This document shows positions 47,350 through 59,471 of a stretch of 64,000 bases of DNA, one piece after another (position 1 is the stretch's first letter; every line of letters starts with the position of its first letter). The notes under the pieces were generated by a model. The model was not told where the DNA came from. It made no database searches and saw only the letters and a list, made by a program, of their open reading frames with translations. Position numbers and translations under genes: made by a program. Origin of the DNA: Diphasiastrum complanatum (lineage: Eukaryota; Streptophyta; Lycopodiopsida; Lycopodiales; Lycopodiaceae); NCBI GenBank assembly GCA_029204225.1, contig CM055093.1, forward strand, positions 29,649,777-29,713,776, written 5' to 3'.

Positions 47350-47910
47350 ATTTTACATTCATCAAGCAAGAGCACCCCAAAATCATTAACCAAAAGTGAT
47401 GTACACCACACACACGTGTGAAGCCGTACTCAGTACGGCTTATAGACAACAAATGATGTTAAGAACACTCAGTTCTTGCTTAGATCCAAAGGAAATCAAT
47501 GTACATAGTGTAGAAGGTCGAGTTTGCCAATGAGCTCTCAAAAACAATCTAAGACATCACTATGGAAAGAGGCGGCAATACATAGAAAGCCTCTTCCCCA
47601 CCTCGAGTTAGGTGAAAATCCAGCATGTAATAAGGAAGTTGATTGAGCTTTCTTGCCCTAATTTTCCATTCTAGCCTCATCCTTGAGTCTTGCCATGTAG
47701 GTGGCTAGATTGATCAACCTACTCCATAAATATAGGAATTTGGTCCTATAATATAGGAACCACTACCAAACCAACTTTATAGACTTGATCTAACCTACTC
47801 TAGAGTAGATTCCCACATGGCACTATGGCCTCACACGTGTGGGACCCACCATTGTACATATTTACATGGTTTAACATAGCTAGATTTGCCAATTTAGGCA
47901 TTTTTTCACA
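47350..47910 (-). repeat. Copia 3' LTR, TGTGAAAAAATGCC family
   Basis: On the minus strand it begins TGTGAAAAAATGCCTAAATTGG just after the copia C terminus and a gaggag purine run. It matches the plus-strand copy at 49447-49925 and contains two CACACGTGTG-type palindromes (about 47417 and 47833). The distal end is uncertain. Confidence 0.8.
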
Positions 47911-48787
47911 CTCCTCAAATCTAGCTTTGAAAACTATGATACACTTATCAATTACTCCAAGTAAAGATCTTAACTTAACAAATGAATCCTTAGGCAAGGA
48001 TTTAGTGAACAAATCAGCTAAGCAACTCAATGAAGACACATGTTGGAGTTTGATCTCTTTGGCTTGCACATTCTCACAAAATGATGAGCAATTTTGATAT
48101 GCTTGCTCGTTGCATGGAATGTAGGATTGGTTGCAAGTGATTGGGCTGATTGGCTATCACAATAGATTGTAGGTACCTCCTCGGCCTCCATGACAAGAAG
48201 TTCCACCAATAGCCTCTTGAGCCATAAGACTTCCTTGCATGTTGATGTCAAGGCCTTATACTTGGATTCGGTTGAAGACAATGAAATAGTATCTTGCTTT
48301 TTTGAAAGCCATGATACCACTCCATCACACATGAATGTAGCAAATGCACTAGTAGACTTCCAATCCACTTTGTCACTTGCAAAATCCGAGTCATTATAGG
48401 CTCTTAAGCCAAGATTAGTCCCTTTGTAGAGTATGCCAAAATTCCAAGTTGAGGAGATATATCTTAGGATCCCTTTGGCCATTTTTCAATGTGACACAAG
48501 AGGACATTGCTTAACTTTCCAACACTATAACTAAGATCAGGTCTAGTTATAGTCAAATAAATTAAGGAGCCTATAAGCCTTCTATAGAGAGTGATGTCCT
48601 CAAACGATGCTTCATCACCACTAATAGATGCTTTTACATTTTGCTCCATTGGAGTCTCAATGCCTTTACAATTCTTCATTCCAAATCTATCTAGGATGGA
48701 TGTAGCATATTGACATATGAAGCTAAAACCCAATCCTCTTACGTCTTCTTTTCCTAGAATGAAGTGCAATAGGTCGAGATCAACCAT
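47880..48787 (-). pseudogene. Ty1/copia RT/RNase H C-terminal remnant
   Basis: Three overlapping frames give LDLLHFILGKEDVRGLGF, TRPDLSYSVGKLSNVL, GILRYISSTWNFGILYKGT and AYNDSDFASDKVDWKSTSAF. They continue with SWLSKKQDTISLSSTESKYK, IYCDSQSAQSLATNPTFHA and the closing IKLQHVSSLSCLADLFTKSL. This is the copia RNase H end, with frameshifts near 48470 and 48060. Everything upstream of the RT C terminus is absent. Confidence 0.9.
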
Positions 48788-49446
48788 TACATTAGGCCAA
48801 TAAAACTTTGGGTAGAAAAAAATAACAAGATCCCTCTCAATGTTTATGTTACGTAAAGCCCCCGACCCTCAAATTCTTCCACATGCATTGCCTTAACTCT
48901 AAACAAAAAGTTAAGAGATAAAATTAACCTATCTAAGCTATGAATCTTAATGTAATTTCCTAATGTCCAATTTTTTTAGATCTTTTTCCCTAGACCTCTG
49001 AATGCATACATAACGAAATTAATGTTTTTTTAACTACTTGAAATATTATGTAGCTGAAACAAATGAATTCTACAAACTAGAAAACTTGGGGTTTTAAATC
49101 TTGTAACTATCTTTGTTGACATATAATTTTCTACAAAAGAAAATAAATGTTGAGTTTTTGGAAGTCAACATCCTTCACATTTTTTGGGGAATCGATATGG
49201 ACAAAGATGTTGATGACATTCTCAAACTACGATGGTTTTCTCGAGCACCGCTCCAATGTCACACAAATCTACACAAATAAGGACATATCAGAACAAAATC
49301 AAAAGATTACGAAATTTGCATGGCATGAAGCATGAGCCTTGCTAAAAAACTCGAGTTCAAGCATTTGATGGTCACTTCAAGTTCAAATGAATCATCAATA
49401 TGATCCTTGCTTGAAAGCTCTAGCTTGAAATAAAATTTTTACAATT
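48788..49446. other. Non-coding stretch between copia remnant and inverted LTR
   Basis: No coding similarity is seen; the sequence replaces the missing 5' part of the copia element. Confidence 0.4.
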
Positions 49447-49925
49447 TGTGAAAAAAATGCCTAAATTGGTAAATCTAGCTATGTTAAACCATGTAAATAT
49501 GTACAATGGTGGACCCCACACGTGTGAGGCCATAGTGCCACATGGGAGTCTACTTTATGTTAGGTCAACTCTATAAAGCTGATTAAGTTTGTTTGGTATT
49601 GGTTCCTACATTATAGGGGATCAAATTCCTAGATTTATGGAATAGGTTGATCAATCTAGCCACCTACATGGAAATACTCAAGGATGAGGCTAGAATGGCA
49701 AATTAGGGCAAAAAAGCTCAATCAACTTCCTTATTACATGCTGCATTTTCACCTAACTCGAGGTGGGAAAGAGGCTTTCTATGCATTACTATCTCTCCAT
49801 AGAAATGGAACTAAGTGTTCTTAACATTATTTGCTGTCTATAGGTCGTACTAAGTACTGTTTCACACGTGCGTGTTGTGTACATCACTTTTGGTTAATGA
49901 TTTTGGGTTGCTCTTGCTTGATGTA
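49447..49925 (+). repeat. Inverted copy of the TGTGAAAAAATGCC copia LTR
   Basis: Begins TGTGAAAAAAATGCC and matches 47350-47910 in opposite orientation, including gaggccatagtgccacatgg and cacctaactcgaggtggg. With 47350-47910 it forms a large inverted repeat around 1.5 kb. Confidence 0.82.
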
Positions 49926-50229
49926 TGTTTTGGCATTGCTACAGGAATTTGATACTAATTTATTAGGTGTTTTGGGTTGCTTGATGGGTTCAAGATTTTT
50001 TGAGACACATGATGGAGAGTTCATCAAGAGCCAAATCGAAGATTCTCAAAAACCATTTCTGAAGGACCTTCAGTTCAAAGATCAAGATTATGAAGGAATG
50101 TATAAGATAATGGGATTAGATCCGATTCAAAATCCTCAAAAAAAGAGAGAATATAATTTGCCATTTGAACAATAGTAGATGAAGGCATTATTGGAGCCAT
50201 AATAGAATGCATGAGAATATCCTCGTATT

Positions 50230-51600
50230 CCTTCCATTTTCTCCGATACTTCTATGGTTTATAAAAAATTTGTAGGTCTCCCACTTGCCCAAGCTAAAGG
50301 CCTCAACAAATTAATCCTAAAACTCTCTCCCATCAATCCTATTGAAGATTATTGCCCTCTTATTATGTTCAATATGACATACAAGATCATAGCCAAAGCC
50401 TTAGCAACTAAGCTTTTTTCATGGCTTCCAAACTTGATTTCACCCTATCAAATGGGCCTTATCAAAGAAAAGTAATATTTTAATTACATTTTCAACTTCA
50501 ATCCCTATCAACTCCTCTAAATTTATCACAACAAGAAAGTGGTTTTTATCAAAGTTGATCTAGATAAGACATTTGATCGTCTATGTTGAAACTATCTATT
50601 CACCTACAATTGTAACATGAGACTTTCAACCTATTTCGTCAAATTCACCAAATCCCTTTTCAGAGCAACTAAACTCCTTTCAATTTCAAGGCCACCTCTC
50701 CAAAAGCTTCTACATATTTCATTGAGTGAGATAGGAGTGTTCCCTCTTCCTATTCCTCTTTGCACCAAACATGAAAACTTTATCTCATTTTCCCAACTTA
50801 TATATCTGGCTAGGACTTATTCTCCTCTACACCCAACAAGTCATGGAGATCAACTATCAATTGTTTGTAGATGATCCACTTTGCTACATTGTGATTCCTA
50901 TTTGAGATTTTATCTTCCTTGGACACATTTTGTGCTAGTTGTGGATCTATGATAAGTTATTCCAAGTCTGATCTCCTTGTGCTCTCATATGGCCCCATTG
51001 AAGTGGACCTTAGATCTTGGTTTAAGATGGCTTGAGCATGATCTCATCTTTCCTTATCTCGGTTTTCTTGTGGGTGCCTCTCTTATTGAAAGCAAATTAT
51101 TTTTGTTGGATGAAACAATTGAAAGCTTGGGATCTATGAGCTCTCAACTTCTTGACCTCATTATTCTTAATCACACCATTGTTCTTTATCACCTCCAACT
51201 TCACTTATTCTCTTTTCATCTAGTCCATGCATGTCTCCTATTTCCAACTCATCTCCCAAATTCTCATAATATTCTTTGAGAATAACCACCTTAAGCATGA
51301 CTCATTGGGATATATGTACTACCCCCACCAAATTAGGTAATCTCAGGCTCCTCGACCCATCCACGTCCTCTCTCACCCTCCTTTCAAGTGCCTCAACTAT
51401 AGCCTTCCTCAACTCTTAGTCATGGTCTGCTCTCTTCATCTACCACATCTCCATCCATGTTTTTGAAAGTTGATCCCATATACTCAGTGATTATGCATGA
51501 TGGACTAGCTATCAAATTTTCTTTGGAAAATTGATGTTGTATGATCAATAATGAGTGCACTAGTTTTGAATCACCATAACATGAAACTAAGCCATCCAAC
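50230..51600 (+). pseudogene. L1-like LINE reverse transcriptase, heavily decayed
   Basis: Across many frameshifts the RT signature can be followed: LILKLSPINPIEDYCPLIMF with YKIIAKALATKL, IKVDLDKTFDRL and, near 50860, QLFVDDPLCY at the position of the catalytic (F/Y)xDD box. Farther on, GLRWLEHDLIFPYLGF matches the conserved YLG(V/F) block. Stops are frequent. The endonuclease part, if ever present, is not seen. Confidence 0.75.
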
Positions 51601-52529
51601 ACTTTCCACCATGATGAATTTTGCTAACTAGTCATTTTTATAGTTGCAACTATGAGCAACTTTTGTTTAGACATTTGAGTAAAGCTTCTATATTTATCAA
51701 CTTTGACTAGTCTAGTTGCCGCTCCACGTAATTTGTGGCAACATCTATGTGTCCATATTGGGTTGATCATTGATGTTAGCTCTATAAGTTATGAATGCTA
51801 GTGAGCTGAAAATTCTTATGCATAAGGATTATCTCATTTTTTTCTCTTACATATTTATATTTTGGGGTGTTATATATGGTGATCATCTCCTTGTCTTTTG
51901 TTAAAAGTTGTTAATGCAAAAAGATGAGGTCGATTGAACATGTCTGAGTTTGGTGTTCATTACTGTGTTTCGAAGTTACAGATTCAGCTCCATGCCACCA
52001 TTTTGGAGGGAACAAAATGACGATTTGATTTGACTTGCTTTAATTGACTCTTTCTTGTCGTTTTACATAACTGGTGTAGTTTTCTTTCTTAATGTCGTGT
52101 GTATTGGGATCTTGGTGGAGATAGACCTAAATTGTAGAGACTTAGTTTTTTGTGACAAAATCAGGGAGTTGAGAAGCTTTCTAATGTTAATTTCAAGTTG
52201 AATGATTTCACCATTTTCTTTTTCTAGCTCAATATATTCCAAAAGAGCCTCAAGCTAGAATCCCACAAAACACATGCTCTTGGATGTGGCAAAGGCTAAA
52301 ACTCTTTTTGTATTAAATAAAACAACACTTAAATCAATGTCACAAAATTCTTCCAATCAACATCATGTCCTTGTCCCACAACCAATCATAGTTAAACAAA
52401 TCGACTCCTCAACGAGGAGTTGCATATTTGATGCTCAAGAAGAGCAGGTGAATGCATGGCGTTGGGCATTCCACGAGAAATGTGAAAAGCCCATGCAACA
52501 ATTTGTTTGATATTGCTTCTCCTTGGCCC
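51601..52529. other. Non-coding stretch
   Basis: May contain the LINE 3' UTR. A short frame at 52274-52510 has no recognised product. Confidence 0.35.
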
Positions 52530-52935
52530 ATTGTTATGGACACTCATTGTCCATACTTTTCTATTTTTGGCCATTATTAATGGGCATGCACTTCTAGTAT
52601 ATTTGGTAGGCCTTGGAACAATATTTTACATGGTTCTTAATCTGGGCCCTAATATTTGAATTTTCATATCTCAAGTGAAGGGTGATAGCTTTTCCTTAAT
52701 ATGGATAGCCACTAAGGCTATTCATTTGCTAGTTATGAGTTTAGAGTCTTGAGCTCTTGGTAGGGGAGTTCCATCTTTGTATTGGAGACCTTTGTTGGAG
52801 ATCTACTTGAGCTATCGATAGCCTTTCTTTTTTGCAAAACGCTTTTCAATGATTATTTTGCCACTTTCATGGTGATATTTGCTTTTTTTTCATGCTGAAT
52901 TTGTAGATGCATTCTTAACATGGTATCAGAGCACT
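52530..52935 (+). repeat. LTR end plus primer-binding site of a copia-type element
   Basis: The sequence ends attcttaaca at 52920 and is followed directly by TGGTATCAGAGC, the exact initiator-tRNA-Met primer-binding site. A possible LTR start is tgttatggacactc at about 52530. The leader beyond 52935 does not lead into a recognisable gag. Confidence 0.6.
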
Positions 52936-55741
52936 TTCCTAAGCAATTATATCTCTCTAGATAGTCTCTTTGGCCCTGTTCTCTCTCATATTTTTTTCGC
53001 TCTAGAACATTTTTCGACTTTTTTTTCAAAACTTTTTTGTTTGTGAGTAGAATCGAGTTCTAGTAGTTGCATTAGTGATTTGGCAAGTTGGCACCCATGA
53101 TGATGTGATTTTCTTTGCTGGCAGTTTTCCGAAAACCCTAATTCCATAAACTTGCTCCAAGTTTCATGTCAAACGAAGCTCTACATCAAATAATCTTGGA
53201 CACTTTTCAGAAGGGATGTTCTTTTTTTTTTGGTCATTTTGGGTTGTGTTTTTTTTGCATTTGATTGGATCTTGTTATCTCCTATCATTTCTTGATTGTT
53301 TTCTATCCATTTTGGCCTTTTAGAAGTGAAGTATTTGAAAAGTCAAACCTTGGTCAAAAACCGAGATATTTTGTTTTCTGTTATGAAAGATTCTACTTCC
53401 GGATGTTTACATTTTTGTTTCTCAACAAATTCGATGCACTTTATGGTTCGCCAATCAGATATCTTTTTATCAAGATATTACGCTTCCAAGTGCTGCCCTA
53501 CTTCACTCACATTTTGGCAGCCCCTTCCCATTGTTTGCCAGATTTTCACTACCGTTAGGTAGCATATTTTTCTACTTGGTGCACTATTTGAACATTTTGG
53601 CAGCTTCTTCACCACCTATGACTTGCCAAATGTTCTGTCACATTTGGGCAACTTCATTATGTGCTCCCTTTCATGGTGATATTTTTTGACATTCACTTAC
53701 TTTATGGCCTTTTTCCATAGGTGTTTGAGTGTTGATTAGAGCCTATATTGAGGTGACAACCAGTGTCTTCTCCCTCGGGATTTGTGCTTCTTTTGCATTT
53801 CACTTTTACTTGTTTCATTCTTTACTGTTTTGTTTTGTTCGTTAGTTCGTTGTAAGTTTGAATATAGGTTTTGCTTATCTTTTGAATCTGTTTTCGGTTA
53901 CACTCCTTTGTTTGATATGTCATAATTTTAGTTTGAATCGTGTATTTTTTGTTGTACATAATTTTTTTTTCCCCTTTTTTATACATACAACTTTTGTATG
54001 GATTTTTATTCTCTCACTAGTTTCTTATTTTGAGATCTATCCACATTATGATGTTGATATGATTGCGTTCTACATTCAATTTATATGGCAACCTGTGGCA
54101 GACATATCAACAAGATGATTTACGTTCTGATTATTGTAACTTTGTACATGATCTTATTATTGCTATGGCTCCACTACTACATGATTCTCAGGATGTTCCA
54201 AATGTAGTAGTTGATCAGGAGATATAGGTCGATGTTGATACGACCCTTGATGTTGCATGCTTTGATGCTCATGCTGAGGGCATTGGTACTACTCGTGAAT
54301 GTTGTGACTCTAATTCCGAGGACTTTGCTCATTCATGTCCTACTATATCTGTTCAGTGTTGAGCTTGAGCATTGTTTAGATGCTATTCCTGGTTCTAGTA
54401 CTTCAATCACTTTACTTAATCCAGTGGTCTCAATTGCTGCTATTATTCCTGGTACTGTTTCCATGGTTGTTGAGATATCTTCGACATTGGTATGCGCTTA
54501 CACTTTTCCTGATGCTTTCTCGCTAATGTCATTATGATTCCTATAAAGGAATAGTTTTGCACTAGACAACTATAGGAGGTGGTTGTCCTATATGGTGATG
54601 TCAGGTTGTCCTATGCCATAGTACTCCTGTACATAATTGAAATAGACAGGGACCAAATTTTTATCACCTTCAAGGCCCGTTTCAATGTAACCCCCCCATC
54701 ACCCCCTCAAAGTGACACCAAGAGGTGGGTGAGGGGGTTGGCAAATGCCTTTCCAAGACTCAGGGCAGCCAGGTAACCCGATGGGGGGTGAATAGGTTTG
54801 TTGGAAATCTAGAAATCTGGAACTAGGAAAAATGGGTTTCAAGGGTGAAGGATTCATCACTATGACCTTTCGATGTCATCATGACATCACATTATTTTAC
54901 TTTCTCTGTGCATATCAAGTCCCTAATATTCAAAGTTTTCATGATAACTATTTAGCTATTAATAAACTTATAGTAATGAGTACATAATACATGTATAGTT
55001 ACTCTTTTAAAATTTACAGAACGTATTTCGAAGTTTTCTTCATACGCATTCAGACAGTTGCACAGGAAAAGATCACTTCCAACAACAAAACACTCATGAA
55101 ATGCACACTCTTACAAATAAATGCTACTCATAGCTTTTAATGATCTGAGATCCTATTACAACTATGTACCAATATTTACAAACCATGCTTGTGCTGAATA
55201 TAGAGGCAAGGTGTAATTACAAGGGAGTGTTCTCTGAGAAGTTTGAATTTTTGAGAAAATGGGTTCAGAGTTTTCATTTCTGCAGCATATTGGAAGGCAG
55301 AAAAATGTTTTTGAGTTTTAGTATAGCTCTCAAAGCTGTGTCAAATAGTATGATGAACTCCTGTGACTGTTAAAGCAGATCTGTGAACGAATTAGAAGAT
55401 TCATAATTGAAATAGTTTAATTGAAGATAATTGAAAAGCATTGAGTGTGTCTACAAGGTATATATGAAAATTTGACATTTTTTGGTTTGATGAGTTTGTA
55501 ATAATCGGATCTTCCAGTCTAAGAGCTATCTCCAATTTAAATAGCTGTCTAAAACTTTCCTTTTATCTCATGTAATGGTGCCCAAAACAAACAGGTAGAA
55601 TAATTGCAGTAAGTTTCATTTCTTGAACGGAATGTGTTTTGCACTTGTAAACTGTGTAGATGACTTTTGGTAGTAAGTGATTACTCGTTATGTTAGCCTC
55701 AAAATGAAAGTTTTAAAAGAGCTATGGATGAGAGGACTGAC
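52936..55741. other. Non-coding stretch with no confident gene
   Basis: T-rich sequence with long but unconvincing frames at 53265-53562, 53858-54118 and 54211-54537. It may hold the degenerate interior of the element that starts at the primer-binding site at 52921. Near 54685-54745 a C-rich/G-rich pair (aaccccccccatcacccc...ggtgggtgaggggg) could form a hairpin. Further MSL exons were sought here and not found. Confidence 0.35.
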
Positions 55742-56471
55742 CTCAACCAGCATAATCTGTCCCTCTACAGAAATACGATCTCCTACATCATACGGATGCA
55801 CAATGAACAGGAAAATCAGCGCCTCAAATGTGTTTTTTGCAGTATTTCCAAAAACAAACACCGATGGTATGAAGATGGTGGAGAAAAATACAAGCAATTT
55901 AGAGGTGTTCACTCCAAAAATAAGAAGGCAAACAATGAAAAGTGTGACAGCTAGCACCTGCAGATCAAAAGGTAGTTGTTATGGTTTATCTTGCTTGTCA
56001 AGCGGCCAGACAAACAAAAAATGCAATATCCATAATTCAAAATTCTTCACTTTGTTAGCATTATAAGAAAAACAAGATACAGTTGTTGCTAACGAACTAC
56101 TAAGATTGAACAAGTTCATGAACAACTTCGCCGTGCTGGAGGCAAGTATGCAGATATACTAGGTGAATGAGTCCTGGGAAAATCTACATACAGAATTGGG
56201 TGCAACTGTCAGGAAGTAGAAAAAATACCACATCAAGGACGCGGTGTAGCTTGGCGACCACAGTTCTATTATCACACAAAGTCAAAGCCAGAGCTCTCCG
56301 TTCTTTGAAGGCATTCACCACCCACTTTGTCAGAGATCTCTTTAAGATAGTTCCTCGTTCTGTTATTTCAAATAATGAAAATGCCATGGTAGCTTGATCT
56401 TCTGGTAGAAAATACAAAAAATCTTTAAACATCAAGAACTTCTGCCCTGGCCTTGCCATGTTGTAGAATAT
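55742..56471 (-). CDS. MscS-like (MSL10-type) mechanosensitive channel, two exons
   Basis: Exon 56471-56229 starts after a gtgcag acceptor and encodes 81 residues: IFYNMARPGQKF, a central LPEDQATMAFSLFEI and WVVNAFKERRALALTLCDNRTVVAKLH. Exon 55957-55742 encodes 72 residues: a hydrophobic helix, then SVFVFGNTAKNTFEALIFLF and VHPYDVGDRISVEGQIMLVE, ending at a GTCAGT donor. Both exons are phase 0 and the 271-bp intron is canonical. This matches the segment of plant MSL channels just before and including the pore-lining helix and the start of the MscS beta domain. In plants MSL proteins open under membrane tension and pass ions. No N-terminal or C-terminal exons were found, so this is either part of a gene with very long introns or a truncated copy. 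Confidence 0.8.
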
Positions 56472-56919
56472 CTGCACATATCAGCACTGTTTCTTAGGAT
56501 ATATATGGAAGTCTTATATCTCCACAGATAGTCGATCAGTGCAGAAGACTGCAATTTCTATGTAAAAAGCTTCGGTTTTAGCAGTTCCCCTTTTCCTTTT
56601 TGGAACATGCAAGAATTTATAAGCCCGAACTCCAGATTAACCATCAATTTATGTCTTACCATAGCTAGAAGGCTATTCTATTGCTGGGTGATTAATGGGA
56701 AGCTAAACAAGTGCTATAAACTACCATGCTCAAAATTTAGTCCTTGAACCACACAATCAGTACAATATAAGCTATGAATCTCTAATCAGGATTTCTCTAA
56801 GTGCAATAGAAGTTAAATTGGACCGAACGTAGATTTTTGGAAGGTTCCTTCATATGGACACCAAACTTCACCTGGGCAACCACTAGCATCTAATACTTCA
56901 AATGTATCTTTGTAGTTCA
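56472..56919. other. Upstream flank or intron of the MSL gene
   Basis: No further MSL exon is recognised on the minus strand and no other gene is visible. Confidence 0.4.
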
Positions 56920-56926
56920 TTTGATG

Positions 56927-57564
56927 CATAGATGCACAGAAATGCGTTTCTGAGGAGACGCGTTTCTAAACCCAGAATCGTACTAAAATATTTTTTTTTT
57001 TTTTTTTTGAAAAAATTGCTTATGGCTGATTTTTTTAGGGGATCAATGGTCAAACCAACGTTTTGCCTCTCAGAAGTGCAGTAGATGGGGCACAAACAGA
57101 TCTTGTTTTCAATAGCTATTTGGTTGTTATTTGCTCTGGTTTTCAATAAATGCTCAGGGGGTTCGGGGGGCAGTAGCCCCCCGAGAAACGAGGGGTCCGG
57201 GGGGGCAGTTTCTTCATGATTTGGCCTTCCAACTCCCTGAGCGAAAACACACTTATTGGGACCATCTGTGATCGTAACGAACAGGCTAGAGGTTAGTTTT
57301 GAATTTGTATCCTTGACCCAACATGGATTAATGCACCTGAACTGGACCATCCTGCACCCGAAACAATCGGCAAACTACACAGTAATAATGCTCTTAATTA
57401 GAGCTTTCATCTGATACCCATATTGCCCAAAAAAAACCAAAAAAAAAAAAAAAATTAAAAAGAAAACGTTTCTGGAATTTTTTTGAAATTTTCAAAAACG
57501 CGTTTCTGAACCACGTTTCTGACCGCGGTTCTGAAACGCGTTTCAGAAACACAATGCATCTAAT
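56927..57564. mobile_element. Palindromic-word element, copy B (638 bp, 7-bp target duplication)
   Basis: Ends CATAGATGCA (56927-56936) and TGCATCTAAT (57555-57564) are inverted except for the last two bases, and TTTGATG flanks both sides (56920-56926 and 57565-57571). The subterminal words are GTTTC/GAAAC, often as AAACGCGTTTC: two on the left and about seven on the right. Interior features are a poly(T) run, a G/C hairpin (gggggttcggggggcagtag with its complement, about 57158-57190) and a core shared with copy A. It has no coding capacity. Confidence 0.82.
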
Positions 57565-58106
57565 TTTGATGATTCTATTTACTAAGTTTTAAATTTCTTC
57601 AACAAAATGAATTGGCATGGGTAGCAACCATAACAAATTTTAAATTTGAAAAACATGGCTCAAACATATTTGAAGTACAAAAATTTGGAGCATCTTTTCC
57701 GTTATATGAGGAGCTCAAAGATTCAATTTGCAGGGAGATTAAGAAAAAATCTCAAAATGTACATGCACGTGAACCACAATAAAACCCATGTGTGAATAAC
57801 ATATTCTGATTTAGAATATCAGTGATAGCAAAAACCTGGAAGACCAATTTTAAGCTTATTTTTTTCAGGCTACATTTTTAGAATCTTGAAATTCACCTTG
57901 GTTGTGGCTCGGGAGAAAAAGTTCAAAAATGAGATTCAAAACAAGTACATTTCGATCAGGTTTGGTTGCTACTCTTGTTGATGCGTTGAGTTTCTGGAGG
58001 TACAAGAAGTAAGTATTTGCTTGTATCAGTTTATTCAAATTTCAGGGGCAGTCTTAAACATGGGAGTTGGCTCCTTGGGATCATGGTCCAAATGTTTTAT
58101 CCAAAG

Positions 58107-58296
58107 CATAGTTGCAAGCCGATTCGAATCCGTCGATTTGTCCCGGTTTGAACCGTCTAGTTGGGTTCGAATCGGCAAATTGTTCGAACCGTTTATTTTC
58201 TTTTTGGGGTTTGAGCCAAAAACGACTGAAGCCGGTTCCCGGTTCCGAACGGTTTGATGGTTCGAACCGTGGTTCCATGGTTCGATGCAACTATGG
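58107..58296. mobile_element. Palindromic-word element, copy C (190 bp, 7-bp target duplication)
   Basis: The inverted ends CATAGTTGCA (58107-58116) and TGCAACTATG (58286-58295) are perfect, and TCCAAAG flanks the element (58100-58106 and 58297-58303). The interior is almost entirely GGTTCGAACC-type words. Frames through it on both strands (Arg-Phe-Glu-Pro-like repeats) are a by-product of these words. Confidence 0.9.
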
Positions 58297-58303
58297 TCCA
58301 AAG

Positions 58304-59099
58304 GGAAAGATTATTGATTGTTGAAGCAATCCTATTGATGGTTTTTTTTACACCCCTTTTTGCAGAAATTGTCCAGAGCTCTTGCAAATACCATTCAATC
58401 AGAGACTACACAATTTTAATACATTGACCACATTGTTTATTGGTAGGGCAGAGTTGTATAACTCCTAAATCAGCTATTATTAAGGTAGGGCCGAATTAAT
58501 TCCATTGGGAACCATTAAGTACAACGATTGGATTTAGCTAGGCCTCCCCTTAGGCACCGCATGCTCACGAGTCAGGTCCACATGTGGTGTTGTCTGCAGG
58601 TGCCAATAAAGGATCGTGACCCTCCACGATTTTCAAATTTGTTTTTGTCTTCTATCTTAGAGCATGGTGACATATTTCCTTTTTGGGTTTTGTGGTAAAA
58701 TGAAGATTAGAGAGTTGTTATGAGGCAGGCGCGGATTATGTTCCCACCAACATTAGTTTGTGCCCTACCATGATCTATGCAGCCAGAGATCACCTTGGCA
58801 AACACGTTCCGGGATTTTGTCCCAGAACGTGATCTAGGAACGCAAATTTTTTTTCTTCGATATGTGTGTCAAAAAACTCATCTTAATGCTAATGAGGTAG
58901 TGTCTACAAACCTTCACACATGAGAAATGGTGAATGGATCTTGCTCATGGGTATTATACTAAGATGCTTGAGTTTTGTGTATATTGGGATCAACCATTGA
59001 GACATGCCCCCATCAAGGTGACATGACTTCCAACAAATGCAATAGCTTTCAGAACTAACTCTTTCTACCCCATTTCCTTGACAAGGATAAATCTTGCTT
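58304..59099. other. Non-coding stretch
   Basis: Contains acacgttccgggattttgtcccagaacgtg near 58803-58832, an imperfect inverted repeat. Nothing else is recognised. Confidence 0.35.
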
Positions 59100-59471
59100 A
59101 GCCTTGTATATTTCCTTGCCTTCCTTGTACAGACAGGACGAGGAACGCATTGACAAGTAGCCCGGGACGCGGCTCGGAAAAGGGCTTTAGGGACAATTGG
59201 CCGGTCGGGACCTCTGGAAGTGGTCGGATTTGCTCAAAATCGTCCGAAATACGGTGGACAACAAGTTCAAGAAACCGATACGGACATGATGGATCTTGTC
59301 CCGCTCAATTTCGACGTCGTTTGATCAAAATGGCCCTTCATCCCGGAGAAAGGGGCTGGTACCAGTTCATCCAAGAATACGGCAGCTTCCGTTGAGGATG
59401 ATGATGAGTCCGAGTATACGTCGTCAGATGACGTTGAGGATTCTGAGCCTGTATTACCCAAGCAAACCCCA

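Noticed and set aside
53265-54537. Coding region downstream of the primer-binding site at 52921
   Set aside because: The frames are T-rich, overlap each other and show no gag, protease or polymerase motif.
55164-55373. Possible further MSL exon on the minus strand (EMKTL-like start)
   Set aside because: After the first few residues the translation does not follow the MscS beta-domain pattern, and splice phase cannot be matched.
58021-58387. Several overlapping open frames with Arg-Phe-Glu-Pro-like repeats
   Set aside because: They arise from GGTTCGAACC words in mobile element C and are open on both strands.
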